From contig JAUYJH010000121.1 of NCBI GenBank assembly GCA_030688705.1, forward strand, positions 1 to 42,728: DNA of 42,728 bases. Reading direction: 5' to 3'. This document shows, piece by piece, positions 33,739 to 41,418 of the stretch (positions within the stretch are counted from its first letter, which is position 1; each line of letters begins with the position of its first letter). The DNA is from Deltaproteobacteria bacterium. Its GTDB lineage: Bacteria > UBA10199 > SPLOWO2-01-44-7. Under the pieces are notes generated by a model that saw only the letters and a program-made list of their open reading frames with translations, did not search any database and had not been told where the DNA came from. The position numbers and the translations under genes were made by a program.

Positions 33739-33947
33739 AATTAAAAGGGTATTTAATGCCCCATCTAAAATCTATCTAATTATCAGAAAAATAAGGCATT
33801 TTATTCTGTTCTAACGGGATGGAAGGGGACTATTTTTATAGATGGGTTTTTTTAAACACGTTTGTACCATCAAAATTCAAAATCTGAATCAATGTAACCA
33901 TTTGTAATTATAAATGATTTAAACAAAATTTCTCAAAATGAGCGGAT

Positions 33948-33962
33948 TGGCACGGACCTTGC
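33948..33962 (+). promoter_or_regulatory. sigma-54 promoter of the metalloprotease gene
   Basis: TGGCACGGACCTTGC matches the sigma-54 consensus TGGCAC-N5-TTGC exactly, with GG at -24 and GC at -12. The predicted transcript would start near 33974, 27 bases before the ATG at 34001. The upstream 33739-33947 region is very AT-rich and includes CATTTGTAATTATAAATG (33899-33916), a possible site for an enhancer-binding activator (inference). The gene would then require such an activator. Confidence 0.8.
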
Positions 33963-33988
33963 TTTCTTAGTGCTTGTAGCAAGAAAGC
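33961..33988 (+). promoter_or_regulatory. inverted repeat at the predicted transcript start
   Basis: GCTTTCTT (33961-33968) and AAGAAAGC (33981-33988) are perfect inverted copies separated by 12 bases and cover the predicted initiation region just before GAGGAAA, the ribosome site of the protease gene. It may form a 5' hairpin or be bound by a repressor. Confidence 0.5.
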
Positions 33989-34000
33989 GAGGAAATTCCG

Positions 34001-35695
34001 ATGGATGCCAATCAAATAAAAAAAGCAGTAATCCTGGTCTTAGGACTTGGGATAGGGATCGGAACAATCGGTTGTGGGTCGGCCACTCCGGGGGTTTCAG
34101 AGGGGAAGTCGGTGGTTGGAACCTCTGATGGCGGAAATAATGAAGGTTCAACCGGCGGTGTCACCGTCACCAACATTTATTCACAACCAAAAGAACTTGG
34201 GGTCGGCGATCTTTTATATGTCGATTTGAACAGCGATTCTTCCTTGAGCTTTTCTGATGTCAGCGCCACTTCTGAATTCCTCTTTGTGCTTGCCAACACC
34301 GCGTCCAGCGCGGGAAATTTTTCGGTGCAAATCAGCGGGGATTTGTCCGAACCGGAATTCGCTCTGGAAGGCTCCGTCTCCAAATCGGTCGATGCGAGTG
34401 CCGGCGTGGATTTGTCGTTAAACGACATCACAGAACAGTTTCACGATGCCTTGCGTGCCCAGGAAAGGGAACTGGAAGTTTTGGAAATTCCGGAAGAGTC
34501 TTTCGGCGTCGGCAAGTCGATGAGCCACGGCGTGAATGCCAGCATTTCAGAAGGGGACGAATCATCCTTCAAGGTGCTGGCCTCTTTAAGCTCTTCTTCC
34601 AGCTCCGTGACCGTCAGTGCGGTGGCGGAATGCGTGGGGAGCAACGTTGTTTTTTACGTGGATAAAAGAGTTTCGACCGACATGCTTTCTGAAGCCGATG
34701 TTGCCTCTCTCTGCGGCCGCTTTGACGCGACCGTGGCCAAAGAGGCGGCCTTGTTTGGAGCACCCTCCGATGTCAACAACGACGGAAAAATTGTGGTTTT
34801 GCTGACCCCGCAGGTCAATAAATTGGGGGCGTTGGGCGGCGGCATTATCACCGGGTTTTTTAACGCGGTCGATTTATATCCCAACAGCGCTTCCAACCCG
34901 GCCAGCAATCATATGGAGATACTCTATATCATGGTGCCGGATCCCTCCGGCCAATACGGTGTTTCGGTTTCCAATTCATTTGCCATGTCGAACCTTTTGC
35001 CGGCCGTTTTGCCCCACGAATTACAACACGCCATCAGTTACAACCAGCATGTCTTTGTCAACAAGGGCAACGCGGAAGAGGCTTGGCTCAATGAAGGGAT
35101 GTCGCATCTGGCGGAAGATCTGATGGGGGAAAATCAGGAGAACCCCTCCCGCTACGCGATCTTTTTGCAGAGCCCCCACTCCTATTCGTTGGTCACCTCC
35201 AAATCACCCGGTCTTGCCGCGAGAGGGGCTGCCTATCTCTTCTTAAGATATCTGTATGAACAGGCGGAGGACCCGAGCGGTTTCATGCGGAAAATGGTTC
35301 AAACCTCTTTCAAGGGGACACAGAATGTGGAAAAGGCCTTTGGCGGCCGTGCCGGAGACTTCGACCAATTCGGGGAATTTTTCCTCCGGTGGAGCATTGC
35401 GTTGGCCATGACCGACCGGGGAATCAGTCAAGACAGACGGTTTACCTATCAACCCCGCGTTCAGAATGCGGAGACCGGAAACTGGGGCGGCGTCTGCTTG
35501 ATCTGCGCCGCGCAGGACAACAGGGGAACCGTCCCCCAAGGGGTCTTGGTAAAGGCCTACAGCGGTTCGCAAAGCGCCACCAACGGGGGTACCGCGGCCC
35601 GTTTTTACACAGTCTCTAAAGTGAAAGAAAAGCTCGATTTCAACAGCACCTACAGCACCGGAGAAGGTTTCGGTGTGTTGATTCGGACTAAATAG
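34001..35695 (+). CDS. secreted metalloprotease lipoprotein (M30-like)
   Basis: A 564-residue protein with a lipoprotein signal peptide (GIGTIGC, Cys25), a Gly/Ser-rich linker, a beta-rich N-terminal half, and a zinc peptidase domain. The HExxH motif is HELQH (339-343) and the third ligand is probably E365 in AEEAWLNEGMSHLAED, the arrangement of hyicolysin-like M30/gluzincin peptidases. A calcium-type DVNNDGKIVVLLTP segment precedes it. Two Cys pairs near CLICAAQ may form disulfides. It is expected at the cell surface or in the outer membrane, where it would make peptides. It is preceded by a sigma-54 type promoter and followed by a strong terminator, so it is a single-gene transcript. Confidence 0.88.
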   Translation: MDANQIKKAVILVLGLGIGIGTIGCGSATPGVSEGKSVVGTSDGGNNEGSTGGVTVTNIYSQPKELGVGDLLYVDLNSDSSLSFSDVSATSEFLFVLANTASSAGNFSVQISGDLSEPEFALEGSVSKSVDASAGVDLSLNDITEQFHDALRAQERELEVLEIPEESFGVGKSMSHGVNASISEGDESSFKVLASLSSSSSSVTVSAVAECVGSNVVFYVDKRVSTDMLSEADVASLCGRFDATVAKEAALFGAPSDVNNDGKIVVLLTPQVNKLGALGGGIITGFFNAVDLYPNSASNPASNHMEILYIMVPDPSGQYGVSVSNSFAMSNLLPAVLPHELQHAISYNQHVFVNKGNAEEAWLNEGMSHLAEDLMGENQENPSRYAIFLQSPHSYSLVTSKSPGLAARGAAYLFLRYLYEQAEDPSGFMRKMVQTSFKGTQNVEKAFGGRAGDFDQFGEFFLRWSIALAMTDRGISQDRRFTYQPRVQNAETGNWGGVCLICAAQDNRGTVPQGVLVKAYSGSQSATNGGTAARFYTVSKVKEKLDFNSTYSTGEGFGVLIRTK

Positions 35696-35722
35696 ACAAT
35701 TCATCCTTCCTCGCTTCCAAGG

Positions 35723-35760
35723 CGCCAAGTCTGAAATTTCAGCTTGGCGTTTTGTTTTTT
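35723..35760 (+). terminator. Rho-independent terminator after the metalloprotease gene
   Basis: The stem CGCCAAG (35723-35729) pairs with CTTGGCG (35743-35749), extended inside by the palindrome CTGAAATTTCAG (35731-35742), and is followed by TTTTGTTTTTT. Confidence 0.92.
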
Positions 35761-35821
35761 AGAGAAAATTTGTTTGACGGATAATATTCGCATGGTAAGG
35801 CTTTTCCAAAAGGAGAGAACC

Positions 35822-37768
35822 ATGACCGACACAAAAATTACCCCGAAACAGTTTGACGAAGCGGCTTGGAACATGGGGCTGTATCTTCGCTGGAACGACA
35901 ACAACAAAAACCAGATTGTGGAAGCCGCTGAAGTCACCCCGTATGCACAAACCCAGGACTTGTTCACAAAAGAAAATGCGCAAAAATTGATTGATATTGT
36001 TTCTCAAGGTGCCAAAGGGACCCATCTGGGTGTTGTAAGAAGCCCCGAATATATCAAGGAACTCGATGCGAAAATAAAAGAGGCCAAGACAAAAGAGGAA
36101 AAACGGGCGGCCTTGAGGGACCGCGACATGGCCTATCGCGGGTGGACCCGTCACGAAATCGATTTCAGCGTATTGCCCGAGGCCGAACAAAAAGCCGCCC
36201 TGATTTTGATCGAGAAGGTTTTGCCCGCCGTGGAAGCGGTCAATTTTTTGCAACTTGACCCCAATAACATCGGTTACCTCAACCAGATTGCCTCCACCGG
36301 CAATTTTGCCGATTATCTCCACGCCTACAATAGCGGCGGGCCGTGGTGCCAAGAGATCAAAGAGGCAGTCTGTACCTCCATGGCATCGGGCGCTCCCGCC
36401 AGAGTTCCCAATGCCGGCATGTGGCCAAAACATTTTACCGAAACCGATTACGACAAGATCGCGGCCGATCTGGAAGCCTCCCAAAAACGTGATGAAACCG
36501 AGGGCAAGATATCGCGCCGCACCAAGGATCTGGCAGATTTGTTGAGCAATTTTGTGGTCAGTCCCGATGGGAAAAACTGGCAGTCGGTCAACGCCGACCC
36601 CCGTTTGAAACCTTATCTGGAAAGAATCAGCATCGGTTTGAGAGAAGCCGCCACGGTGCCGGGCATTGATGCCACCCTCCGGAAATTTTTTGTTACCCGG
36701 GCCGCAGAATTTGAAAAAGCCGATACGGCTTTTCCTTTTTTTGACGGGGATGTCGCTTGGACGGTTGTCAAAGGCGGGCTTGATGTGACGCTTGGCTTTT
36801 ATGAATCCTACAAAAGTCCCTTTGAACATAATGCCATGATGGAGGCCTATGTCGGCCCATTGGACGCCGGCAGCAATGTTTTGGGAGAACGCTTTCAGGG
36901 GCTGGTGCCTGCGATGGAATCGCTTCTGGCCAAAGAGATGCAAGGCTACACCCCGCGCGATTTTTCCAAGGGAATGCCGGCTCTCAAATTTGCCAACCTC
37001 ATTACATCAGGAGACCCCCGCATGGGCTACGTTCCGGCGGCCTATTATTTGCCCAACATCCCACCGCACGGAGACGCTTCCATTTCCAAAAAAGTATTTA
37101 GCATCAATAATCTTCAGGGACGCTTCGACGGGGTCATGAAAGGTTTGGGTGACGTGGTTGTTCACCCCTCGCAGCGCAACATCACTGCGGCCGATGTTAA
37201 TATTTTCGTCGTCGGCCACGAAAACGCCCACGGTGTGGGGGTCGACCGCTCCCTGACAAATGGGCTGAGAGAATTTTCCAGCGCTCTGGAGGAAGCCAAG
37301 GCCGACATGGAGGGAATCGCCTCCTTGCCGATGGCGGTCGCGGAGGGAATTATCACGCAAGACCAGGCTGACCGGGCGTATATCGGTCTGCTTTACTCCT
37401 TTTTAAGGGGCTTGGCCTACGGGATGAATGATGCCCATGGTATCGGTAATATCATCGAATTTGTCGAGCTCTACAAAGCCGGCGCCATTGTCGAAAAAGA
37501 GGGCTTCTACGCGGTCAACCTGCAAGACAACGCGGTGGCCAAGGCATCCAAAAGGGTGGCCCGCCGGATTGAAAAAATCCAGCAGGGGAGCGTAAAAGAT
37601 GGGGCCAAAGCCAAACAGGAAGCGGCAAAATGGTTGGAGGATTCCAAACGCGCTATTCCCCCTTTGATGAAGAACTATATCGCCAAACTGGAGATCATGC
37701 CCAAAGACCAGTTTGTTTGGTATAGTTTTCGGTTTTCCGACAAAGTGGTTGCAGAGCTCTCCAACTAG
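35822..37768 (+). CDS. DPP III-like zinc peptidase (M49-related)
   Basis: A 648-residue cytoplasmic protein without signal peptide. The metal site is H466-E-N-A-H470 in VVGHENAHGVGV, with the second motif LEEAKADMEG (E491) about 20 residues later. That pair corresponds to HExxGH and EEcrAE of dipeptidyl peptidase III (M49), but with the shorter HExxH form known from bacterial homologues. The conserved YFWR-like region is not obvious. DPP III removes dipeptides from the N-terminus of short peptides, which suits the neighbouring peptide-uptake functions. The start ATG 35822 has AGGAGAG 7 bases upstream; an in-frame ATG at 35744 lies in the terminator and is rejected. It ends 12 bases before aroA. 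Confidence 0.8.
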   Translation: MTDTKITPKQFDEAAWNMGLYLRWNDNNKNQIVEAAEVTPYAQTQDLFTKENAQKLIDIVSQGAKGTHLGVVRSPEYIKELDAKIKEAKTKEEKRAALRDRDMAYRGWTRHEIDFSVLPEAEQKAALILIEKVLPAVEAVNFLQLDPNNIGYLNQIASTGNFADYLHAYNSGGPWCQEIKEAVCTSMASGAPARVPNAGMWPKHFTETDYDKIAADLEASQKRDETEGKISRRTKDLADLLSNFVVSPDGKNWQSVNADPRLKPYLERISIGLREAATVPGIDATLRKFFVTRAAEFEKADTAFPFFDGDVAWTVVKGGLDVTLGFYESYKSPFEHNAMMEAYVGPLDAGSNVLGERFQGLVPAMESLLAKEMQGYTPRDFSKGMPALKFANLITSGDPRMGYVPAAYYLPNIPPHGDASISKKVFSINNLQGRFDGVMKGLGDVVVHPSQRNITAADVNIFVVGHENAHGVGVDRSLTNGLREFSSALEEAKADMEGIASLPMAVAEGIITQDQADRAYIGLLYSFLRGLAYGMNDAHGIGNIIEFVELYKAGAIVEKEGFYAVNLQDNAVAKASKRVARRIEKIQQGSVKDGAKAKQEAAKWLEDSKRAIPPLMKNYIAKLEIMPKDQFVWYSFRFSDKVVAELSN

Positions 37769-37783
37769 CCCTATGGGGAAGTG

Positions 37784-38839
37784 ATGAAATTACGCATTCC
37801 CCCTTCCAAAAGCATCACGCACCGGGCGCTGTTTTGCGCGGCCATGGCGCAAGGCGAGAGTGTTCTTGTCAATCCGCTCGTTTGTGATGATACGCTGGCG
37901 AGTGTTGGTGTTTTAAGGGCGTTGGGGATTGAAATTCAACTAGGCGAACCATGGCGTGTTCACGGCGGCACCTTCAAAAAACCATTCAGACCTTTAGATT
38001 GCAACGAATCGGGAACGACTTACCGTTTTGTTACGGCATTGACCGATGTTTTGCAGATTCCCTGCGAGATTACCGGAAAACCTTCGCTGTTGCGCAGACC
38101 TCAAAGACCCGATCCTCAAATCAGCTCCCAATATTTGTCGGGGCTTCTTTTGGCAAAGGATTTGTCCATCGCCACCCCGCTTGTTTCCAAATCGTATGTC
38201 GATTTGACATTGAGTGTTCAAAAAGTTTTCGGCGTTACAACCCCAACCGATTCCTACAAACCGGCATCGATCACCATTGAAGCCGACTGGTCTTCTGCCG
38301 CCTTTTTGCTGGCGCTGGGGGTTTTGTGTGATGGAGTGGAACTGGAGGGGTTGAACCCTGATAGTTTGCAAGGGGACAAGGCGATTGTGACGATACTCAA
38401 AGAAATGGGGGGGGACATTTTTTGGCGAGGAGAAAAGCTGGTTGCCAGAAAATCGAAACTGAAGGGATTGCGCTGGGATTTTGATGCAACACCCGATTTA
38501 TATCCGATAGCGGCTGTGTTGTGCCGCTTGGCAGAGGGAAAGAGCGAGTTGACCGGATTAGAACGCCTGCGTTTGAAAGAATCGGACCGACTAGCCGCGA
38601 CGCATAAAATTGTCACCTGGTGCCACCTGCCTGCCGGCAGGCAGGGGCCACCGGGTGACAAAAAGGCTCTTGTTGTTGACTCGAAAGACCATCGCATTAT
38701 CATGGCTGCGGCCGTTTGGGCCAAGGCTAAGGGGCAAACGGTGAAGTTTAAATATCCCGAGGCGGTATCTAAATCGTGGCCGGGATTTTGGGAAACACTT
38801 GATGTCATTCTGAGCTCGGATGGCGAAGAATCCCGGTGA
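37784..38839 (+). CDS. aroA: 3-phosphoshikimate 1-carboxyvinyltransferase, compact and possibly impaired
   Basis: EPSP synthase of the shikimate pathway (shikimate-3-phosphate plus PEP to EPSP). Recognisable are PPSKSITHRALF, CNESGTTYRFV, ISSQYLSGLLLA, DATPDLYPIAA, LRLKESDRLAAT, DHRIIMAAAV and PEAVSKSWPGFW. At 351 residues it is clearly shorter than the usual 420-440. Compared with the E. coli protein (from memory) about 37 residues are missing between the RP motif and SSQ, and about 10 after FGV; at the position of R124 it has Ser (GKPSLLRRP). The segment after DRLAAT is written by a repeat (HLPAGRQGPPGD) and the C-terminus (VILSSDGEESR) by another. ATG 37784 is chosen over GTG 37781, with GGGG just upstream. 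Confidence 0.88.
   Translation: MKLRIPPSKSITHRALFCAAMAQGESVLVNPLVCDDTLASVGVLRALGIEIQLGEPWRVHGGTFKKPFRPLDCNESGTTYRFVTALTDVLQIPCEITGKPSLLRRPQRPDPQISSQYLSGLLLAKDLSIATPLVSKSYVDLTLSVQKVFGVTTPTDSYKPASITIEADWSSAAFLLALGVLCDGVELEGLNPDSLQGDKAIVTILKEMGGDIFWRGEKLVARKSKLKGLRWDFDATPDLYPIAAVLCRLAEGKSELTGLERLRLKESDRLAATHKIVTWCHLPAGRQGPPGDKKALVVDSKDHRIIMAAAVWAKAKGQTVKFKYPEAVSKSWPGFWETLDVILSSDGEESR
38611..38660. repeat. TGTCACC...GGTGACA palindrome with CCTGCCTGCCGGCAGGCAGG core, inside aroA
   Basis: Outer ends TGTCACC and GGTGACA; the core CCTGCCTGCCGGCAGGCAGG (38626-38645) is a perfect 20-bp palindrome. It is in frame, encoding CHLPAGRQGPPGDK in AroA. The core also occurs in part at 5787-5810. Confidence 0.88.
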
Positions 38840-38878
38840 TAACGGGATCCTTCACCCCTGCGGGGTTCAGGATGACAA
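38802..38878. repeat. TGTCATTCTGAG...CAGGATGACA repeat at the aroA/aroC junction
   Basis: TGTCATTCTGAGCTCGGATG and its inverted partner GGGGTTCAGGATGACA, with CCCGGTGATAACGGG in the middle. It provides the last residues and stop of aroA. Confidence 0.82.
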
Positions 38879-38885
38879 CGCAATA

Positions 38886-39896
38886 ATGAGCAATATTCTT
38901 GGAAAACAATTTTGCGTTGTCAGCTTTGGTGAAAGCCATGGGCCGGTGATTGGCGTTGTGATCGATGGCTGTCCGGCCGGTTTGAAAATCGATACCGATC
39001 AAATAGCGAATGATTTAGCGCGGCGCCGCCCCGGACAAGCCCTAACCACGCCGCGCAATGAGCCAGACAATTTTGAAATTCTCTCCGGCCTTTTTAACGG
39101 GCACACAACCGGCGCCCCAATTTGCTTTACCATCCGCAATCACGATATCGACTCTTCCAAATATGAAGATCGCCGTTTCACCCCGCGCCCCGGCCATGCC
39201 GATTATACCGCCTTCATAAAATATGGCGGGTTTGAGGACTACCGCGGAGGGGGGCGTTTTTCAGCCCGCGTCACCGCCGGTCTCACAATTGCGGGAAGCC
39301 TTGCCAAACAGCTCCTAGAAAAAATCGGCGCCACGGTTTCCGCAAAAATTTTGGAAATCGGCGGGACCGACAAAAATTGGGATGAAAAAATCGCGCAGGC
39401 GGCGGAATTGGGGGATAGCGTTGGCGGTATCATCGAGGGTGAGGCGCTCCATCTTCCGGTCGGTTTGGGCGAGCCTCTTTTTGATAAACTGGACAGTGAG
39501 CTGGCCAAAATCCTCTTTTCACTTCCCGCCGTCAAGGGGGTCGAATTTGGAAGCGGTTTTGCTGCGGCCAAAAAATTGGGGAGTGAAAATAATGATCCTT
39601 TTGAAATCCAAAACGGAAAAATCGTTACAAAAACAAATCATGCCGGCGGCATCTTGGGGGGCCTTTCCAACGGCATGCCGTTAATTGTCCGCGTGGCTTT
39701 CAAACCGATCGCCTCGATCGCAAAAGAACAAGAGACGATCGATCTTAAGACGGGCAGGCCGGCATTTTTAAAAACCGAAGGCCGTTTTGATCCTTGCCCC
39801 ATTCCGAGGGCCGTGCCATTAGTGGAAGCCGTTATGGCAATCGTCCTTGCCGATTTTGCATTGCGGCAACGCTATTTGCCGAGGGTTTTAAGGTAA
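38886..39896 (+). CDS. aroC: chorismate synthase
   Basis: A 336-residue enzyme that converts EPSP to chorismate with reduced FMN. Signature motifs: FGESHGPVIGVVIDGCPAG near the start, RRRPGQALTTPRNEPD, RPGHADYTAFIKYG, RGGGRFSARVTAG, and NHAGGILGGLSNGMP in the C-terminal half. The start ATG 38886 (MSNILGKQ) is preferred to ATG 38820, which lies inside the preceding repeat. It follows aroA with a repeat in between, so the two shikimate genes share a transcript. Confidence 0.97.
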   Translation: MSNILGKQFCVVSFGESHGPVIGVVIDGCPAGLKIDTDQIANDLARRRPGQALTTPRNEPDNFEILSGLFNGHTTGAPICFTIRNHDIDSSKYEDRRFTPRPGHADYTAFIKYGGFEDYRGGGRFSARVTAGLTIAGSLAKQLLEKIGATVSAKILEIGGTDKNWDEKIAQAAELGDSVGGIIEGEALHLPVGLGEPLFDKLDSELAKILFSLPAVKGVEFGSGFAAAKKLGSENNDPFEIQNGKIVTKTNHAGGILGGLSNGMPLIVRVAFKPIASIAKEQETIDLKTGRPAFLKTEGRFDPCPIPRAVPLVEAVMAIVLADFALRQRYLPRVLR

Positions 39897-39952
39897 TGTC
39901 ACCCTGAACGGAGTGAAGGGTCCCGGGATCCTTCGTTTCACTCAGGATGACA
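39897..39952. repeat. TGTCACCCTGAA...CAGGATGACA repeat after aroC
   Basis: TGTCACCCTGAACGGAGTG and CGTTTCACTCAGGATGACA are inverted partners. It fills almost all of the space between aroC and the permease gene. Confidence 0.82.
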
Positions 39953-39959
39953 AACAAAA

Positions 39960-41405
39960 ATGAAACTCTTTAGACGCAAAACAATTGATTCCTGCCTTGC
40001 CGATATCGCCAATCCGCTGACACAACTCAAAAAAGTTTTAGGCCCCTGGCAGTTGATCGCATTGGGTATCGGTGCCGTCATCGGCGCCGGTATTTTTGCC
40101 TCGATCGGCACCGCGGCCGCGGGGGACGCGCTCCGGCCCGGGGCTGGGCCGGCCATCACTATTTCGTTTATCCTCACCGCCATCGCCTGCGGTTTTGCGG
40201 CCCTCTGCTACGCCGAGTTCGCGGCGATGGTCCCCATCTCCGGCTCGGCCTACACCTATTCCTATGCCACCATGGGGGAGCTGGTCGCATGGATCATCGG
40301 CTGGGATCTCATTATTGAATACGCGGTCGGCAACATTGCCGTCGCCATTTCCTGGTCCGGTTATTTCACCCAGCTTTTGCACGGTTTGGGCATTTCTCTT
40401 CCGCTCTGGCTCGCCACCGATTTGCGCACAGCGCTCGCCTCGCCCGAAATTCTGGCCGCCGCCCCGCATATCGGCTCTATCCCCATCGTCTGCAATCTCC
40501 CCGCGGCCCTTATTGTTTTGGCCATCACCTGGATTTTGGTCATCGGCATTCGGGAAAGCTCCCTGTTCAATACGATCATGGTTGTGATCAAGCTCTTGAC
40601 GCTGGGGCTTTTTGTGGCGGTCGGATTTTTTTATGTGCAACCTGAAAACTGGCAACCCTTTATGCCCAACGGCTGGGCCGGCGTGCAGGCGGGGGCCGCG
40701 GTTATCTTTTTCGCCTATATCGGTTTCGACGCCGTCTCCACGGTGGCCGAAGAGTGCCGCAACCCCGCTAAAGACATGCCGATCGGCATCATCGGATCGC
40801 TGTTGGCTTGCACCTTTATCTATATTGTCGTCGCCGTGGTCCTCACGGGGATCGTCCCCTCAAACGAGCTTAATGTCTCTGAACCGCTGGCCTTGGCCTT
40901 AACCCGTCTGGGGCTTGTCAAGTCGGCCGGGTTTGTCTCTCTGGGGGCGGTCATTGCCTTAACGGCCGTTTTGCTCGTTTTTCAGATGGGACAGCCGAGA
41001 ATTTTTTTCTCGATGGCGCGAGATGGTTTGCTCCCCCCATGGGGCGCCAAGGTCCATCCGAAATACAGAACACCGCATGTCACCACCATTATTACCGGTG
41101 TTGTCGTCGCCTTTTTTGCCGCTTTCGCAAGCATCGACGAGATGGTCGATTTAACGAATATCGGCACGCTGTTCGCGTTCATTTTGGTTTGCATGGGGAT
41201 TCTTTTTTTGCGCGTCACAGACCCCAACCGCCCAAGGCCTTTCAAAGCCCCGTTTTTTCCGATCGTCCCGCTGGCCGGCATCGCCTCTTGCCTCTATCTG
41301 ATGCTGGGCCTGCCCACCATCACCTGGATACGCTTCGGCATCTGGCTGTTGGTGGGGATGGTGTTGTATTTTGCTTATGGAATACGACATTCAAGGCTTA
41401 GATAA
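39960..41405 (+). CDS. amino-acid permease, APC superfamily (CAT family)
   Basis: A 481-residue inner-membrane transporter with about twelve helices. The first helix motif IGIGAVIGAGIFASIGTAA is the substrate/ion-binding GxGIF loop of APC transporters; ALCYAEFAAMVPISGSAYTY and FAYIGFDAVSTVAEECRNPA followed by KDMPIGI are typical of cationic-amino-acid transporter-like YfnA proteins. The substrate is not determined by these motifs. It begins 7 bases after a repeat and has no clear Shine-Dalgarno sequence. It converges on the DUF4143 gene with a gap of 13 bases and no visible terminator. Confidence 0.92.
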   Translation: MKLFRRKTIDSCLADIANPLTQLKKVLGPWQLIALGIGAVIGAGIFASIGTAAAGDALRPGAGPAITISFILTAIACGFAALCYAEFAAMVPISGSAYTYSYATMGELVAWIIGWDLIIEYAVGNIAVAISWSGYFTQLLHGLGISLPLWLATDLRTALASPEILAAAPHIGSIPIVCNLPAALIVLAITWILVIGIRESSLFNTIMVVIKLLTLGLFVAVGFFYVQPENWQPFMPNGWAGVQAGAAVIFFAYIGFDAVSTVAEECRNPAKDMPIGIIGSLLACTFIYIVVAVVLTGIVPSNELNVSEPLALALTRLGLVKSAGFVSLGAVIALTAVLLVFQMGQPRIFFSMARDGLLPPWGAKVHPKYRTPHVTTIITGVVVAFFAAFASIDEMVDLTNIGTLFAFILVCMGILFLRVTDPNRPRPFKAPFFPIVPLAGIASCLYLMLGLPTITWIRFGIWLLVGMVLYFAYGIRHSRLR

Positions 41406-41418
41406 TGAATAGGCACCT

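Noticed and set aside
33759..33853. Terminator-like CCCATCTA...TAGATGGGTTTTTTT
   Set aside because: The arms are separated by more than 70 bases in an AT-rich region, and no gene on the plus strand ends just upstream.
35744..35821. Upstream start for the DPP III-like gene
   Set aside because: The ATG at 35744 falls inside the terminator of the preceding gene; ATG 35822 has a good AGGAGAG site.
35759..36943. 394-codon open frame on the minus strand
   Set aside because: It lies entirely opposite the DPP III-like gene, which has motifs and a ribosome binding site; the minus frame has no recognisable domain and starts inside coding sequence.
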